51,278 bases of DNA from Nitrospirota bacterium (GCA_021789595.1 JAJYJJ010000015.1:1-51278); one strand, 5' to 3'. Shown: positions 17,066 to 26,586, counted from the first letter of the stretch. Made by a program: numbers and translations. The notes: generated by a model not told the origin, from the letters alone.

Positions 17066-17432
17066 CAGGAAGAAGATCGACGGCCGTTACAGGCTGGTTG
17101 CGATTGCCGCACAAAAGGCAAGGGAGCTTGCACAGGGCAACAAACCGACCATTGCAACAAAGGCCAGAAAGGTAACAACAATAGCCCTTCAAGAGGCGAT
17201 CTATGGCCCATTAGATTACCTTGTGGGCGAAGAGGCAAAAAAGGCAAAGGAAGAGGCAAGAAAACTCGAATTTAAACGCCTTGCTGAAGAGGCAGCAAAG
17301 AGGGCTGCAACCCCAGGTGAACTCTCTGAGCTTGAAAAGGATCTTAAGGTATATCTGCACGAGAAGGAAGAAAGACAAAAGAAGGGCTTAGAGGACATAT
17401 TTGTAGAAGAGGCTCCGACCGAGGGTGATTAA
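17034..17432 (+). CDS. rpoZ: RNA polymerase omega subunit, C-terminally extended
   Basis: Assembly subunit of RNA polymerase. The conserved core is residues 1-70: YRLVAIAAQKARELAQG, TIATKARKVTTIALQEA. At 132 residues it is longer than the usual 70-90; the last 60 residues are a highly charged Lys/Glu helix. A GGAGGG Shine-Dalgarno precedes ATG 17034, inside the end of gmk (32-base overlap). It overlaps coaBC by 8. Confidence 0.92.
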   Translation: MDIISLPVEFDRKKIDGRYRLVAIAAQKARELAQGNKPTIATKARKVTTIALQEAIYGPLDYLVGEEAKKAKEEARKLEFKRLAEEAAKRAATPGELSELEKDLKVYLHEKEERQKKGLEDIFVEEAPTEGD

Positions 17433-18600
17433 GGGGAAAAGGATCATCCTTGGAATTACAGGAAGCATTGCCGCATATAAAGGTATTGAGCTTGCAAGAG
17501 GCCTTAAGCAGGATGGCGCATATGTAACTGTCGTAATGACAGAGAATGCACAGAGGTTTATATCGCCCTTGACCTTTGAGGTCGTTTCTGAGAATAAGGT
17601 ATTTACAGACCTCTTTGATCCGCCTCTGAGCCATATAACATTATCAGAGCAGTCAGATGCACTGCTTGTTGCACCTGCAACTGCAGATATAATAAATAAG
17701 GCAGCCTCCGGCATAGGAGATGATCTCCTGACAACACTGCTTCTTTCCTTCAATGGTCCAATTGTCTTTGCACCTGCGATGAACTGGCGCATGTATGAGA
17801 ATCCCGTTGTCAAGAAGAATATTGATACACTACAGAGCCTTGGAAGGGTCTTTGTAGAGCCTGTAACTGGAAGGCTTGCATGCGGCGAGGAAGGGGTGGG
17901 AAGGCTTGCGCCAGTAGGTGACATAATTGAGGTTATAAAACAGGTTGTATCAATAAAGGATCTGGTTGGTAAAAAGGTTCTGGTTACTGCAGGGCCGACA
18001 AGAGAGCCTATAGATCCTGTTCGTTTTATATCAAACCGATCGTCAGGAAAAATGGGTTTTGCCCTTGCAAAGGCCGCAAGAAGAAGGGGTGCTGAAGTAA
18101 CGCTTATAACAGGGCCGACATATTTAGAAAGCCCTTATGGCATCAAAACAATAGGAGTTGAAAGGGCAGATGAGATGATGGATGCAGTGTTGAAAAATTT
18201 TAATGACTCATCCATAGTCGTGATGGCTGCGGCTGTATCTGACTTTACACCAGAAAAGGCAAGCAAGGAGAAGATCAAAAAGGAAGACATCAGCACACTC
18301 AGCCTCAGGAAAACAGGAGACATCCTTAAAAGGCTCAACAAGCTAAGGAAGAATCAGATCCTTGTGGGTTTTGCTGCAGAGACAGGCGATGTCATAAAGA
18401 AGGCCAAGGACAAACTCAGGACAAAGAACCTCGATATTATAGTTGTAAACGATATAACAGAAAAGGGTGCGGGGTTTGATGCCGATACCAACATTGTCAC
18501 GATAATAGAAAAAACAGGGAAACTATATAAGTGCCCTATACTATCCAAAGAAGCAGTAGCAGACATCATCTATGACATGGTATTAGAATTGAATGCTTGA
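17425..18600 (+). CDS. coaBC: Bifunctional phosphopantothenoylcysteine synthetase/decarboxylase
   Basis: Carries out two steps of coenzyme A synthesis. The N-terminal flavin decarboxylase domain (CoaC, about 1-180) has ITGSIAAYKGIELARGL and the PAMNWRMYENP motif. The C-terminal ligase domain (CoaB) has VTAGPTREPIDPVRFISN, SSGKMG, AAAVSDFTP and a nucleotide-binding Lys region KIKKED. At 391 residues it is full length. The start is GTG 17425, overlapping the 3' end of rpoZ. Confidence 0.95.
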   Translation: MIKGKRIILGITGSIAAYKGIELARGLKQDGAYVTVVMTENAQRFISPLTFEVVSENKVFTDLFDPPLSHITLSEQSDALLVAPATADIINKAASGIGDDLLTTLLLSFNGPIVFAPAMNWRMYENPVVKKNIDTLQSLGRVFVEPVTGRLACGEEGVGRLAPVGDIIEVIKQVVSIKDLVGKKVLVTAGPTREPIDPVRFISNRSSGKMGFALAKAARRRGAEVTLITGPTYLESPYGIKTIGVERADEMMDAVLKNFNDSSIVVMAAAVSDFTPEKASKEKIKKEDISTLSLRKTGDILKRLNKLRKNQILVGFAAETGDVIKKAKDKLRTKNLDIIVVNDITEKGAGFDADTNIVTIIEKTGKLYKCPILSKEAVADIIYDMVLELNA

Positions 18601-18624
18601 CTTTTACAGTATTTTTGTTAAAAT
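18597..18624 (+). promoter_or_regulatory. Promoter of the TPR-Roadblock pair
   Basis: TTGACT (18597-18602) overlaps the coaBC stop; after 16 bases comes TAAAAT (18619-18624). Transcription would begin at or next to ATG 18632, giving a leaderless message. No Shine-Dalgarno is present. Confidence 0.55.
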
Positions 18625-18631
18625 TTGAACA

Positions 18632-19645
18632 ATGGCACAAGAAGATATTGCAAAACTAAGGGAAAGGGTCGAAAAGGACCCGCAGTCTAAACTCTTTGTC
18701 CCTCTGGCAGAAGAATATAAAAAGGCAGGCATGCTTGATGAGGCCATAGAGGTGCTTCGCAGGGGACTTGAGCAACAGCCAAACTATATGAGTGCAAGGG
18801 TGTCGCTGGGTAAGATATACCTTGAAAAGGGTATGATTACCGAGGCACAGGAGGAGTTTGAAAGAGTAATTGCTGCAATCCCTGACAACCTTTTTTCCCA
18901 CAGGAAACTTTCAGATATCTATTACAGCCAGGGCAACAAGGCAAAAGCCATAGAGGAGTGTAATATAATCCTGAGCCTTAACTCATCTGATATAGAGGCA
19001 AGAAATCTTCTCGATTTGCTTAAAGATACGGAGGAGAGCCGTGAAGAGGCAACTCTAAAGGAGGCTGAAGGGGTATCAACAGAGGCAGTTGCCCCTGTCG
19101 AGGAAGAGATGCAACCAATGGACATTCTTAAGGAGGAGGTAAAATCTGCTATCCCTGAAAAACAAGAGGGGATAACACCAGAGGTTACAACAGAAGATTT
19201 TCAGTTTCCAGAGGGCCTTTCTATTCGGGACAATGAGCTTGAGGAGTCCAAGACATTGATATTCGGGAAGGCTGAAGGGATAATGGAAGAGACAGAAGAT
19301 GTAGCTATTGAGGAGAAGGGGGCTTTTGAAGAAGAGCCTGTTATTGCTGAGCCAATAATCGAGCCTGTGGAGGAGGAAGCATCAACCACCGATGAAGAGG
19401 ATGCTATACCTACAGGGACAATGGCTGATGTATATATCTCACAGGGATACTATGACAAGGCTTTAAATATCTATAGAGAGATACTCGGTAAGCAGCCAGA
19501 CAACAGGCATATACTTCAGAGACAGGCAGAATTGAAGATGCTTCTCCGCATCCTTGGGAAGGGAAAGGAAGAGGTAATAAGCAGACTGGATGATTTTCTC
19601 GAAAAGATAAAAAGGAGAGGCGATGAGCTTTACCGAAATACTTAA
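18632..19645 (+). CDS. Tetratricopeptide repeat protein, acidic linker
   Basis: The 337-residue protein has no signal peptide, so it is probably cytoplasmic. Three or so TPR units occupy residues 1-130 (PLAEEYKKAGMLDEAIEVL, GKIYLEKGMITEAQEEF, SDIYYSQGNKAKAIEEC). A long, very acidic low-complexity linker (about 135-260, rich in Glu) leads to another TPR near the C-terminus (ADVYISQGYYDKALNIYREIL). It overlaps the Roadblock gene by 23 bases, which suggests the two proteins act together, the TPR part as an interaction scaffold. No enzyme motif is seen. Confidence 0.85.
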   Translation: MAQEDIAKLRERVEKDPQSKLFVPLAEEYKKAGMLDEAIEVLRRGLEQQPNYMSARVSLGKIYLEKGMITEAQEEFERVIAAIPDNLFSHRKLSDIYYSQGNKAKAIEECNIILSLNSSDIEARNLLDLLKDTEESREEATLKEAEGVSTEAVAPVEEEMQPMDILKEEVKSAIPEKQEGITPEVTTEDFQFPEGLSIRDNELEESKTLIFGKAEGIMEETEDVAIEEKGAFEEEPVIAEPIIEPVEEEASTTDEEDAIPTGTMADVYISQGYYDKALNIYREILGKQPDNRHILQRQAELKMLLRILGKGKEEVISRLDDFLEKIKRRGDELYRNT

Positions 19646-19979
19646 AGAGGCAGTAGAGAAGGTTGATGGTGCTGTTTCAGCAATGCTTGTCGGCTCTGAT
19701 GGGATTGCAGTAGAGGAATACTTTTCAGAAAAGATTGTAGACCTTGCAGGCCTTGGTGCAGAGGCATCTGCCCTTATTAAGGACATAAACAGGGCATCCG
19801 AAACCCTCGGCCTTGGTGAGTCCAGAGAGTTCTCTATTGTATCGGATACCTGTGGCCTGTTATTCAGGCGTATTAATCCCGAATACTATCTGGCCCTGGT
19901 GATAAGACCTGATGGGAATTATGGTAAAGGAAGATTCATACTAAAGACCATAACCCCGAAGATAGAAAAAGAATTTTAG
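19623..19979 (+). CDS. Roadblock/LC7 domain protein (MglB-like)
   Basis: A single-domain 118-residue Roadblock/LC7 protein (EILKEAVEKVDGAVSAMLVGSDG at the start, YYLALVIRPDGNYGKGRF near the end). Such proteins bind Ras-like GTPases, for example MglB acting on MglA in cell polarity. No GTPase gene lies in the window. A GGAG Shine-Dalgarno within the TPR gene precedes ATG 19623. Function beyond GTPase partnering cannot be assigned. Confidence 0.85.
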   Translation: MSFTEILKEAVEKVDGAVSAMLVGSDGIAVEEYFSEKIVDLAGLGAEASALIKDINRASETLGLGESREFSIVSDTCGLLFRRINPEYYLALVIRPDGNYGKGRFILKTITPKIEKEF

Positions 19980-19993
19980 TCTGTTTGTAATCT

Positions 19994-20030
19994 TCACCAA
20001 TAACCACGGTTGGGGATTATTTTTTTATAA
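19994..20030 (+). terminator. Weak terminator-like hairpin upstream of aroQ
   Basis: Between the Roadblock gene and aroQ, CCAAT at 19997 and AACC pair imperfectly with GGTT and TTGGGG, followed by ATTATTTTTTTAT. The stem is short and mismatched, so the call is tentative. Confidence 0.25.
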
Positions 20031-20039
20031 GGAGGTAGT

Positions 20040-20504
20040 GTGAAGATACTCGTAATCCATGGGCCAAATCTCAATCTCCTTGGAAGAAGGCAGCCAGAGA
20101 TATATGGAAGACTTACATTAAAGGCAGTGGATGCCGCGATTAAATCCCTGGCAAGGGAGCTCGGGGTAAATGTCATAAAGATTATACAATCCAACCACGA
20201 AGGAGATATAGTTGAGGCCATCCAAGAGGCATCTGATTTTGATGCCCTCCTTATAAATCCTGGTGCATATACACACACAAGTATTGCAATAAGGGATGCC
20301 ATCTTATCTGTTCATATACCGACTATAGAGGTTCACCTTTCCAATATCCATGCGAGAGAGGAGTTCAGAAAAAATTCCTATATCGCAGGCGTGGCAATCG
20401 GGCAGATATCAGGCTTTGGGCTTAACAGTTATCTCCTTGGGTTGCGGGCTGCTGTTGGGATTGCAAGGGATGAGAAAAGACCTTATAAAACAACAGGTAG
20501 ATAG
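20040..20504 (+). CDS. aroQ: Type II 3-dehydroquinate dehydratase
   Basis: Third step of the shikimate pathway. The 154-residue protein begins [23 protein letters not shown], containing the catalytic Tyr of the type II enzyme; [15 protein letters not shown] and VEVHLSN-like [15 protein letters not shown] follow. The start is GTG 20040 behind the strong Shine-Dalgarno GGAGGTAG. The 3' end overlaps pepP by 35 bases. It heads the operon aroQ-pepP-efp-accB-accC. Confidence 0.94.
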   Translation: MKILVIHGPNLNLLGRRQPEIYGRLTLKAVDAAIKSLARELGVNVIKIIQSNHEGDIVEAIQEASDFDALLINPGAYTHTSIAIRDAILSVHIPTIEVHLSNIHAREEFRKNSYIAGVAIGQISGFGLNSYLLGLRAAVGIARDEKRPYKTTGR

Positions 20505-21525
20505 ACTGTGCGGGGGGGCCTTCCTTGTTACAGATATAAAAAACATCAGATACCTCTCTAATTTTACAGGTTCCTCTGGCATGCTGCTCTTTACAGAGAG
20601 CAGGGATTTTTTTATTACAGACTTCAGGTATGAGGAGCAGTCAAAGATTGAGGTAAAGGGTTTTGATATAATTATCGAAAAAACAGACAAGATAAAGGCC
20701 ATTGGAAGGATTGTCTTAGACCTGAAGATCAGGACCCTCGGTTTTGAGGCAAGGGCTGTAACATATGATTTCTATAAGAGTCTTTCAAAAGAGGTGAGAC
20801 TGAAACCATTTAAAGACCTCGTTGAAAGGCTGCGGGTAATAAAGGATAAGGAAGAGGTCTCCAGCCTGAGACAGGCTGTATCAAGGGCAGAGGCTGCCTT
20901 CAAAAAGACATTCCATCATATACGGGTTGGCAGGAAAGAAAGGGATATAGCAGTCAGGCTTGAAGGTTATCTAAGGGATGCTGGATGTGTCTCCCTGCCT
21001 TTTGATATAATAGTGGCCTCTGGCCCAAGGTCTGCAATGCCCCATGCGTCAAGTTCTGAACGGGCATTAAAGAAAGGAGACATTGTTGTGATGGATTGGG
21101 GTGGAGAGGCAAATGGTTATTTCTCAGACATGACAAGGACATTTTTCTTGAAAGGGAGGGACCTGGGCAAAAAGATACACATATATGAAACAGTGCTTGA
21201 TGCCCAGAGGAATGCGATAAAGGCAATAAGGGAGGGACGCTCAACAAAGGATATTGATGCTGCCGCAAGGACGACTATAAAAAGGGCAGGCTATGGTGAG
21301 TTCTTTGGTCATAGTACAGGGCATGGCATTGGCCTTTCTGTGCACGAATCCCCGAATGTCACATGGGGTAAAGGAGAGCCTGTAAAGCGGTCAATGGTAT
21401 TTACTGTTGAGCCAGGGATCTATATACCAGGGCTCGGAGGAGTCAGGATAGAGGACATGATTGTTGCCAAAGGGAGCGGCGCGGAGGTATTGACACATCT
21501 GCCCAGAGAACTTCAGATAATTTAG
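20470..21525 (+). CDS. pepP: Xaa-Pro aminopeptidase family protein (M24B)
   Basis: Metallopeptidase of the pita-bread fold that removes residues N-terminal to proline. The 351-residue protein has a creatinase-like N-terminal domain ([26 protein letters not shown]) and a catalytic domain with metal ligands in [20 protein letters not shown] (two Asp), [14 protein letters not shown] (His), VEPGIYIPG (Glu) and VRIEDM (Glu). ATG 20470 with AAGGG upstream gives the family N-terminus; a frame from 20350 would add 40 residues translated from aroQ in another frame. Confidence 0.92.
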   Translation: MRKDLIKQQVDRLCGGAFLVTDIKNIRYLSNFTGSSGMLLFTESRDFFITDFRYEEQSKIEVKGFDIIIEKTDKIKAIGRIVLDLKIRTLGFEARAVTYDFYKSLSKEVRLKPFKDLVERLRVIKDKEEVSSLRQAVSRAEAAFKKTFHHIRVGRKERDIAVRLEGYLRDAGCVSLPFDIIVASGPRSAMPHASSSERALKKGDIVVMDWGGEANGYFSDMTRTFFLKGRDLGKKIHIYETVLDAQRNAIKAIREGRSTKDIDAAARTTIKRAGYGEFFGHSTGHGIGLSVHESPNVTWGKGEPVKRSMVFTVEPGIYIPGLGGVRIEDMIVAKGSGAEVLTHLPRELQII

Positions 21526-21538
21526 GAGGTATTGCACA

Positions 21539-22099
21539 TTGATAGCTACAAGCGAATTCAGGAAAGGACTCAGAATCGAGTTTAAGGGAGAACCCTTTGA
21601 GATTGCTGACTTTCAGCATGTAAAGATGGGCCGTGGCGGTGCCATTGTAAGGGTAAAGATGAAGAACATAAGGACAGGCAGCGTGCTTGAGGAGACCTTC
21701 AGGTCAGGAGATAAGGTGGAAACTCCAATGCTTGAAGAAAAGGCTATGCAGTATCTCTACGGCCAGGATGACCTCTACTATTTCATGGATACAGAGAGCT
21801 TTGAGCAGGTACATTTAACAGAGGAACAGCTTGGCGAGAGCAAGAGGTTTCTTGTGGAAAACATGGTGGTAAAGGTTCTTTATTATAAAGAGGTTCCCAT
21901 CACGGTAGAGGTGCCAACCTTTGTGGAACTTAAGATTGTGCAGACTGAGCCAGGCTTCAAAGGAGATACTGCCACAGGGGGGAGTAAATCAGCAATCCTT
22001 GAGACCGGGGCAACCGTAAAGGTCCCTCTGCATCTGAGTGAGGGAGATGTAATCAAGGTTGATACAAGGACCTCGGAGTATATAGAAAGGGTCAAGTAA
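21539..22099 (+). CDS. efp: Translation elongation factor P, arginine-type
   Basis: Rescues ribosomes stalled on polyproline. The 186 residues comprise the KOW-like N-terminal domain and two OB domains, ending with the family signature [20 protein letters not shown]. The loop that carries the modified residue reads HVKMGRGGA, with Arg at position 32 where most EF-Ps have Lys. Start TTG 21539 follows GGAGGT and the pepP stop. The stop overlaps the accB start. Arginine at this site is typical of EF-Ps glycosylated by EarP, but no earP is in the window. Confidence 0.95.
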   Translation: MIATSEFRKGLRIEFKGEPFEIADFQHVKMGRGGAIVRVKMKNIRTGSVLEETFRSGDKVETPMLEEKAMQYLYGQDDLYYFMDTESFEQVHLTEEQLGESKRFLVENMVVKVLYYKEVPITVEVPTFVELKIVQTEPGFKGDTATGGSKSAILETGATVKVPLHLSEGDVIKVDTRTSEYIERVK

Positions 22100-22521
22100 T
22101 GGAACTCGACGAAATAAGGCAGCTTCTTGAACTCCTCAGGGATACCGATGTTACAGAGCTTCAGATAGAGAGGAACGGGACAAAGGTAAGGATACGGAGA
22201 GAGAAGTTCATGTCCCATTTTGAACCCCAGAAGCCGATGGTATCCATCAAAAAACAAGAGGAAGAAGAGGAACACAGGCTCATAACAGTCACATCCCCGA
22301 TTGTTGGGACCTTTTACAGGGCAGCATCGCCTGAGGCGCAGCCATTCGTTGATACAGGTGCAAGTGTTAAAAAAGGTCATGTCCTGTGCATCATAGAGGC
22401 AATGAAATTGATGAATGAGATAGAAAGCGAGGTCGACGGGATAGTGGTCAAGATCCTTGTTGAAAATGGACAGCCAGTGGAATATGGAGAACCCCTCTTC
22501 TTAATCGAACCGCTGTCATGA
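22099..22521 (+). CDS. accB: Biotin carboxyl carrier protein of acetyl-CoA carboxylase
   Basis: Carries biotin for the acetyl-CoA carboxylase reaction that starts fatty acid synthesis. The 140 residues have an N-terminal helix ([21 protein letters not shown]), a Lys/Glu-rich linker (about 50-60) and a C-terminal biotinyl domain with the EAMKLMNE motif, biotinylated on Lys103. ATG 22099 overlaps the efp stop by one base and the gene overlaps accC by four. Confidence 0.95.
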   Translation: MELDEIRQLLELLRDTDVTELQIERNGTKVRIRREKFMSHFEPQKPMVSIKKQEEEEEHRLITVTSPIVGTFYRAASPEAQPFVDTGASVKKGHVLCIIEAMKLMNEIESEVDGIVVKILVENGQPVEYGEPLFLIEPLS

Positions 22522-23873
22522 AACTGTTCAAAAAGGTACTGATTGCAAATAGAGGTGAAATAGCCCTTAGGGTCATAAGGGCATGTAAAGAGCTTGACAT
22601 AAAGACCATTGCGGTGTTCTCTGATATAGAGAAGGACTCCCTTCATGTCCGGTTTGCCGATGAGGCCATCTGCATAGGGCCTGCAAATGCCGCACAGAGC
22701 TACCTGAATATCCCCGCTGTTATCAGTGCCGCTGAGATTACAGATGCCGATGCCATACATCCAGGTTATGGTTTTCTCGCAGAAAACCACCATTTTGCCG
22801 AGGCATGTATTACATCAGGCATTACATTCATCGGCCCTACCCCTGAAAACATAAGGCTTGGCGGCGATAAGGCAAAGGCGCGGCAGATAATGAAGAGAAG
22901 GGGAATACCTATAGTCCCTGGAAGCGACGGGCCTGTTCTGGACGAGGATACAGCCATAAAGACCGCAAAAAAAATCGGTCTTCCAGTAATAATAAAGGCA
23001 TCCGCAGGCGGCGGCGGAAAGGGGATGAGGATTGTAGAGGATGAAAAAGACTTTATTAACACCTATCGAATAGCCCAGAGAGAGGCCCTTGCCTCATTCG
23101 GCAACAGTGAGCTTTATATAGAGAAATATATACCAGAGATAAGGCACATAGAGGTTCAGATAATAGCAGACAACAAGGGAAATGTTGTCCATCTGGGAGA
23201 GAGGGATTGCTCAATACAGAGGAGGCACCAAAAGCTTATAGAGGAATCACCTTCTCCGATATCAAACGACAGATTCCGTAAAAAGATCGGGGAGCTTGCA
23301 GTAAAGGCAGCAAAGGCCATGAAATACCGAAATGTCGGGACCATAGAATTTATAGTTGATAAAGAGGGGAATATATATTTCATGGAGATAAATACAAGGA
23401 TCCAGGTGGAGCATCCTGTTACAGAAATGGTAACAGGCATAGACATCGTAAAGGAGCAGATAAAATTGGCCGCAGGCAATCCTCTTATATATAAACAGGC
23501 AAAGATAAAACTTAATGGCCACAGCATAGAGTGCAGGATAAATGCAGAGGACCCTGAGCGTTTCATACCATCGCCAGGGAGGATAACATCATTCATCACG
23601 CCTGGCGGCCCAGGGGTAAGGGTTGATTCTGTCGGCTATACAAACTGGCTTGTGCCGCCATATTACGATTCGCTCATAGCAAAGCTTATTGTGCATGGAA
23701 GGGATAGGGACGAGGCTATATTGAAGATGAAAATGGCGCTCAATGAGTTTATAATAGAAGGCATACGAACGACGATCCCATTTCATAAGAAGGTGTTCGA
23801 TAACAAGGATTTTGTCAATGGTGATTTCAATACAGGTTTCTTAGATAAACTGAATGGGAAACAGGAAGATTAA
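22518..23873 (+). CDS. accC: Biotin carboxylase subunit of acetyl-CoA carboxylase
   Basis: ATP-grasp enzyme that carboxylates the biotin on AccB with bicarbonate. Of full length (451 residues): [29 protein letters not shown], the glycine-rich ATP loop [31 protein letters not shown] and [16 protein letters not shown] are all present. Translationally coupled to accB. The carboxyltransferase genes accA and accD are not in this window. Confidence 0.96.
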   Translation: MKLFKKVLIANRGEIALRVIRACKELDIKTIAVFSDIEKDSLHVRFADEAICIGPANAAQSYLNIPAVISAAEITDADAIHPGYGFLAENHHFAEACITSGITFIGPTPENIRLGGDKAKARQIMKRRGIPIVPGSDGPVLDEDTAIKTAKKIGLPVIIKASAGGGGKGMRIVEDEKDFINTYRIAQREALASFGNSELYIEKYIPEIRHIEVQIIADNKGNVVHLGERDCSIQRRHQKLIEESPSPISNDRFRKKIGELAVKAAKAMKYRNVGTIEFIVDKEGNIYFMEINTRIQVEHPVTEMVTGIDIVKEQIKLAAGNPLIYKQAKIKLNGHSIECRINAEDPERFIPSPGRITSFITPGGPGVRVDSVGYTNWLVPPYYDSLIAKLIVHGRDRDEAILKMKMALNEFIIEGIRTTIPFHKKVFDNKDFVNGDFNTGFLDKLNGKQED

Positions 23874-24486
23874 AGGGCTTTACCTTATAACCGATAGAAA
23901 GATAGCAGGGGTATCCATAAGAGATATTGCAGAGGAAGCACTAAAGGGTGGATTAAGCTGCCTGCAGCTCAGGGGGAAGGATATAACGCTCAGGGAGATC
24001 TATAATGAGGCTGTTTTTTTGAGGAAACTTACAAACGATTATAGTGCTGCACTTATAATTAATGACCATGCGGATGTCGCCCTTGTAACCGAAGCAGACG
24101 GCGTTCATCTTGGACAGCAAGACCTGCCGATTAAAGAGGCCAGGGATGTGCTCGGTAGAGAAAAGATAATAGGCATCTCAACCCACAGCCTTGAACAGGC
24201 AATAGAGGCTCAGAAAAACGGTGCGGACTACATAGGTTTCGGGCCAATCTTTCATACAGAGACAAAGGATGCAGGCTCTGCCAGGGGTCTTGATGCCTTA
24301 CGGGAGGTAAGAAGACATATATATATCCCGATTGTAGCTATTGGCGGAATCAAACTTGACGATGTAGAGGATGTCCTTTGTGCAGGGGCCGATGCAATCG
24401 CAGTGGTATCTGGCATACTGGCATCGGGTAATATAAGGGGAATGACTCAAGCATTCCTTGAACGGATAAATAAATCTTATAATTAG
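23854..24486 (+). CDS. thiE: Thiamine-phosphate synthase
   Basis: Joins HMP-pyrophosphate and the thiazole phosphate to give thiamine phosphate. The 210-residue TIM barrel has [64 protein letters not shown] and AIGGI. Its ATG lies 20 bases inside the end of accC, so it belongs to that operon even though the pathway is unrelated. No thiamine riboswitch is seen. Confidence 0.93.
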   Translation: MGNRKIKGLYLITDRKIAGVSIRDIAEEALKGGLSCLQLRGKDITLREIYNEAVFLRKLTNDYSAALIINDHADVALVTEADGVHLGQQDLPIKEARDVLGREKIIGISTHSLEQAIEAQKNGADYIGFGPIFHTETKDAGSARGLDALREVRRHIYIPIVAIGGIKLDDVEDVLCAGADAIAVVSGILASGNIRGMTQAFLERINKSYN

Positions 24487-24497
24487 GGGAGAGGAAA

Positions 24498-25613
24498 ATG
24501 GATAACCGGAAGAGATGCATTGTTTTATTTCTTGTTATAGCCTTCATCTTTTCAGGTTGTGTCAGGAAGGATACGAATATAAAGATAGGCGTTGCCGGCC
24601 CTATGACAGGGGACCAGGCAAAGATGGGAACAGACTTCAGAAACGGTGTTACACTTGCAGTAGATGAGTGGAACTCAAAGGGAGGGGTTCTTGGGAAAAA
24701 GATAGAGATGTTGGTCGAAGATGATCAGCACGATCCAAAACAGGCCGTCTCTATTGCAAATAAGCTTGTAGATTCAGGCGTTATAGGGGTTATAGGGCAT
24801 TTCAACAGCAGCTGTTCCATACCTGCCTCTGATGTATATAACAGGGCAGGCATACCTATGATTACCCCTGCATCTACCAATCCGGAGCTGACAGAGCGCG
24901 GCTATAAGGGTGTATTCAGAGTCTGCGGCAGGGATGATCAGCAAGGGAAGGTAGCTGCAGATTTTGTATTAAACTACCTGAAGGCAAAGAGGGTTGCAAT
25001 CCTTCAGGACAAGACCACCTATGGTCAGGGTCTTGCAAATGAGTTCAGAAAATTCCTTGATAATAAGGCAGAGGTTGTCTACTATGGCGGCATTGTCCAG
25101 GGAGATAAGGACTTTAAGATGGTGCTCAGTGCTGTGAAGGAAAAGGCCCCGGACATCATATATTTTGGTGGGATATACCCTGAGGCCGGTCTGCTTGTAA
25201 GGCAGGCAAGGGAGCTTGATATAAAGGCGCCATTTATGAGCGGTGATGGGGTTATTGACCCAAAGTTCATAGAGATAGCCGGAGCAAAAGCAGCAGAAGG
25301 GACATATCTCACCTTTAGCCCTGACCCAAGAAATATCCCGAGCGCAAGGGAATTTATTACGAAATACACTGCAAGATTTGGCGAATTAGGTCCATATTCC
25401 ATATACGCATATGATGCCACAAATATCCTGCTCAGGGCTGTACAGGAGGCAGGCAGTACAGATAGTAGCAAGATAATAGATAAACTCCACAGTCTTGAAT
25501 TTAACGGTGCTACAGGAAATATAAGGTTTGATCAGAAGGGCGATGTAACACATGCCGGTTATGTTGTATGGATCACAAAAGGCGGAAAATTTGTAGAATA
25601 CTGGAAGCCTTAG
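24498..25613 (+). CDS. Branched-chain amino acid-type ABC substrate-binding lipoprotein
   Basis: Type I periplasmic-binding protein of the LivK/Leu-Ile-Val family. The 371 residues begin with a lipoprotein signal (VIAFIFSGC, lipidated Cys21), then KIGVAGPMTGDQAKMG, and the two-lobe core with VIGHFNSSCSIPASDVYN, TPASTNPELTERGY and RVCGRDDQQG. A GGGGAGAGG Shine-Dalgarno precedes it. No permease or ATPase genes adjoin it, so it may serve a transporter encoded elsewhere or a signalling role. Ligand unknown. Confidence 0.9.
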   Translation: MDNRKRCIVLFLVIAFIFSGCVRKDTNIKIGVAGPMTGDQAKMGTDFRNGVTLAVDEWNSKGGVLGKKIEMLVEDDQHDPKQAVSIANKLVDSGVIGVIGHFNSSCSIPASDVYNRAGIPMITPASTNPELTERGYKGVFRVCGRDDQQGKVAADFVLNYLKAKRVAILQDKTTYGQGLANEFRKFLDNKAEVVYYGGIVQGDKDFKMVLSAVKEKAPDIIYFGGIYPEAGLLVRQARELDIKAPFMSGDGVIDPKFIEIAGAKAAEGTYLTFSPDPRNIPSAREFITKYTARFGELGPYSIYAYDATNILLRAVQEAGSTDSSKIIDKLHSLEFNGATGNIRFDQKGDVTHAGYVVWITKGGKFVEYWKP

Positions 25614-25692
25614 ATTAACCTGACTTTTTCTTCCCTCTCTGACAAGCCATCATTCCATCTTTTTAAGCCCCTTCCTCTCTCAGATAATAGGG

Positions 25693-25755
25693 TTAGCAGG
25701 AGCTGTAACATTTACATGTCAATGCCTTTTTCTTTATGACCCTTTTAATCTTCAT
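25693..25755 (-). CDS. Candidate 20-residue cysteine-rich peptide
   Basis: An ATG at 25755, 4 bases after a very strong Shine-Dalgarno (GGGAGGTGAGG), opens a 20-codon frame reading MKIKRVIKKKALTCKCYSSC. It is strongly basic at the N-terminus and ends with three cysteines in a CKCYSSC tail. It lies about 45 bases downstream of the YHS gene on the same strand, in an otherwise empty 187-base gap. A metal-binding or modified peptide is possible; it could also be chance. No family is recognised. Confidence 0.4.
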   Translation of the reverse strand: MKIKRVIKKKALTCKCYSSC

Positions 25756-25800
25756 ATCCTCACCTCCCTTCTGTTACTAACAGCCTAATTCCTCTCATTT

Positions 25801-26190
25801 TTACATACTCTTGTGTTCATGTAGTTCTGGTTTTTGTTGTTCTTCTTCCATGGGCATATCCTTGATGTACTTCTCGGGATCCTTCAAAAATTCTTTTTTC
25901 ATCTCCTCTGAGTCAAAGTAGTATGTTTTATCCTTATAAACAGTCCATGGAGTATCCTTTGTAATCTTAAACTTCATGTGGCACACAGGACATATTACAT
26001 AGCCATGATCTTCTGCATTCTTGTTGTCCATCTTTGTGCCATCCATATTCTTACTGTGGTCATCCATACTTACCATTACTGAGTTGGAGCCGTATGGGTA
26101 TGCCTTTGCCCTATTTGCAAATACTACTACTGCTGCTGTTATTAAAAATCCAACAGAAAGCACCTTAACCATTAGATTCAATCTTTCCAT
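25801..26190 (-). CDS. Exported YHS-domain protein
   Basis: The 129-residue protein starts with a signal peptide or anchor (VKVLSVGFLITAAVVVFA, then NRAKA). A short Met/His/Asp-rich stretch (SMDDHSKNMDGTKMD) precedes a YHS domain (about 66-110: ICPVCHMKFKI, YKDKTYYFDSEEMKKEFLKDPEKYI). The tail is again acidic and His-rich. YHS domains and Met/His stretches are associated with copper or other heavy metals, and the divergent neighbour is the Cu+ ATPase copA, so a periplasmic copper-binding role is inferred. Confidence 0.8.
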   Translation of the reverse strand: MERLNLMVKVLSVGFLITAAVVVFANRAKAYPYGSNSVMVSMDDHSKNMDGTKMDNKNAEDHGYVICPVCHMKFKITKDTPWTVYKDKTYYFDSEEMKKEFLKDPEKYIKDMPMEEEQQKPELHEHKSM

Positions 26191-26199
26191 GATGCCTTC

Positions 26200-26427
26200 C
26201 TAACTTTTCATGAGGTCATCCCTCATCCTTCCAAATTCCTCTTTGCTTATCTCCCCTTTTGCATACCTCTTCTTGAGGATATCAAGAGGGCTCTCTTCGC
26301 GGTCATCCTTCTTAGCGCTGACTGCAATCAATCTGACAAGATAGACGACCCCAAGTATAACCAACACCCAGAAGATGACCATAAAAAACCATCCAAACCC
26401 CATTCCCCATCCATAATTCCAGTACAT
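26200..26427 (-). CDS. SHOCT-domain small membrane protein
   Basis: 75 residues: an N-terminal aromatic stretch (MYWNYGWGMGFGWFF), one transmembrane helix (MVIFWVLVILGVVYLVRLI) and a C-terminal SHOCT motif (LDILKKRYAKGEISKEEFGRMRDDL). A GGAGG Shine-Dalgarno lies 7 bases upstream. Such proteins occur often beside copper-handling genes. Divergent from copA and followed 9 bases later by the YHS gene, so the two form one operon. Confidence 0.85.
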   Translation of the reverse strand: MYWNYGWGMGFGWFFMVIFWVLVILGVVYLVRLIAVSAKKDDREESPLDILKKRYAKGEISKEEFGRMRDDLMKS

Positions 26428-26568
26428 TTGAACCTCCTCTCTTTTAACGAAGTTTAGAGCCTAATAATACAGTCTCTATATATACGAAATAATTATATAG
26501 TAAAAATGTGAAGGATGTATGAATATTCGGAGGATGCCGGAAACTACCTTAATCCTTACCAGTTATCA

Positions 26569-26586
26569 TATAATTTGTATTATAAT
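26569..26586 (+). promoter_or_regulatory. copA promoter -10 boxes
   Basis: Two perfect TATAAT hexamers lie at 26569-26574 and 26581-26586, the second ending only 6 bases before the copA ATG. No Shine-Dalgarno is present, so the message is probably leaderless or nearly so. No good -35 is spaced 17 bases from either, which would suit an activator-dependent promoter. The rest of the 165-base divergent region shows no operator that I recognise. Confidence 0.45.
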
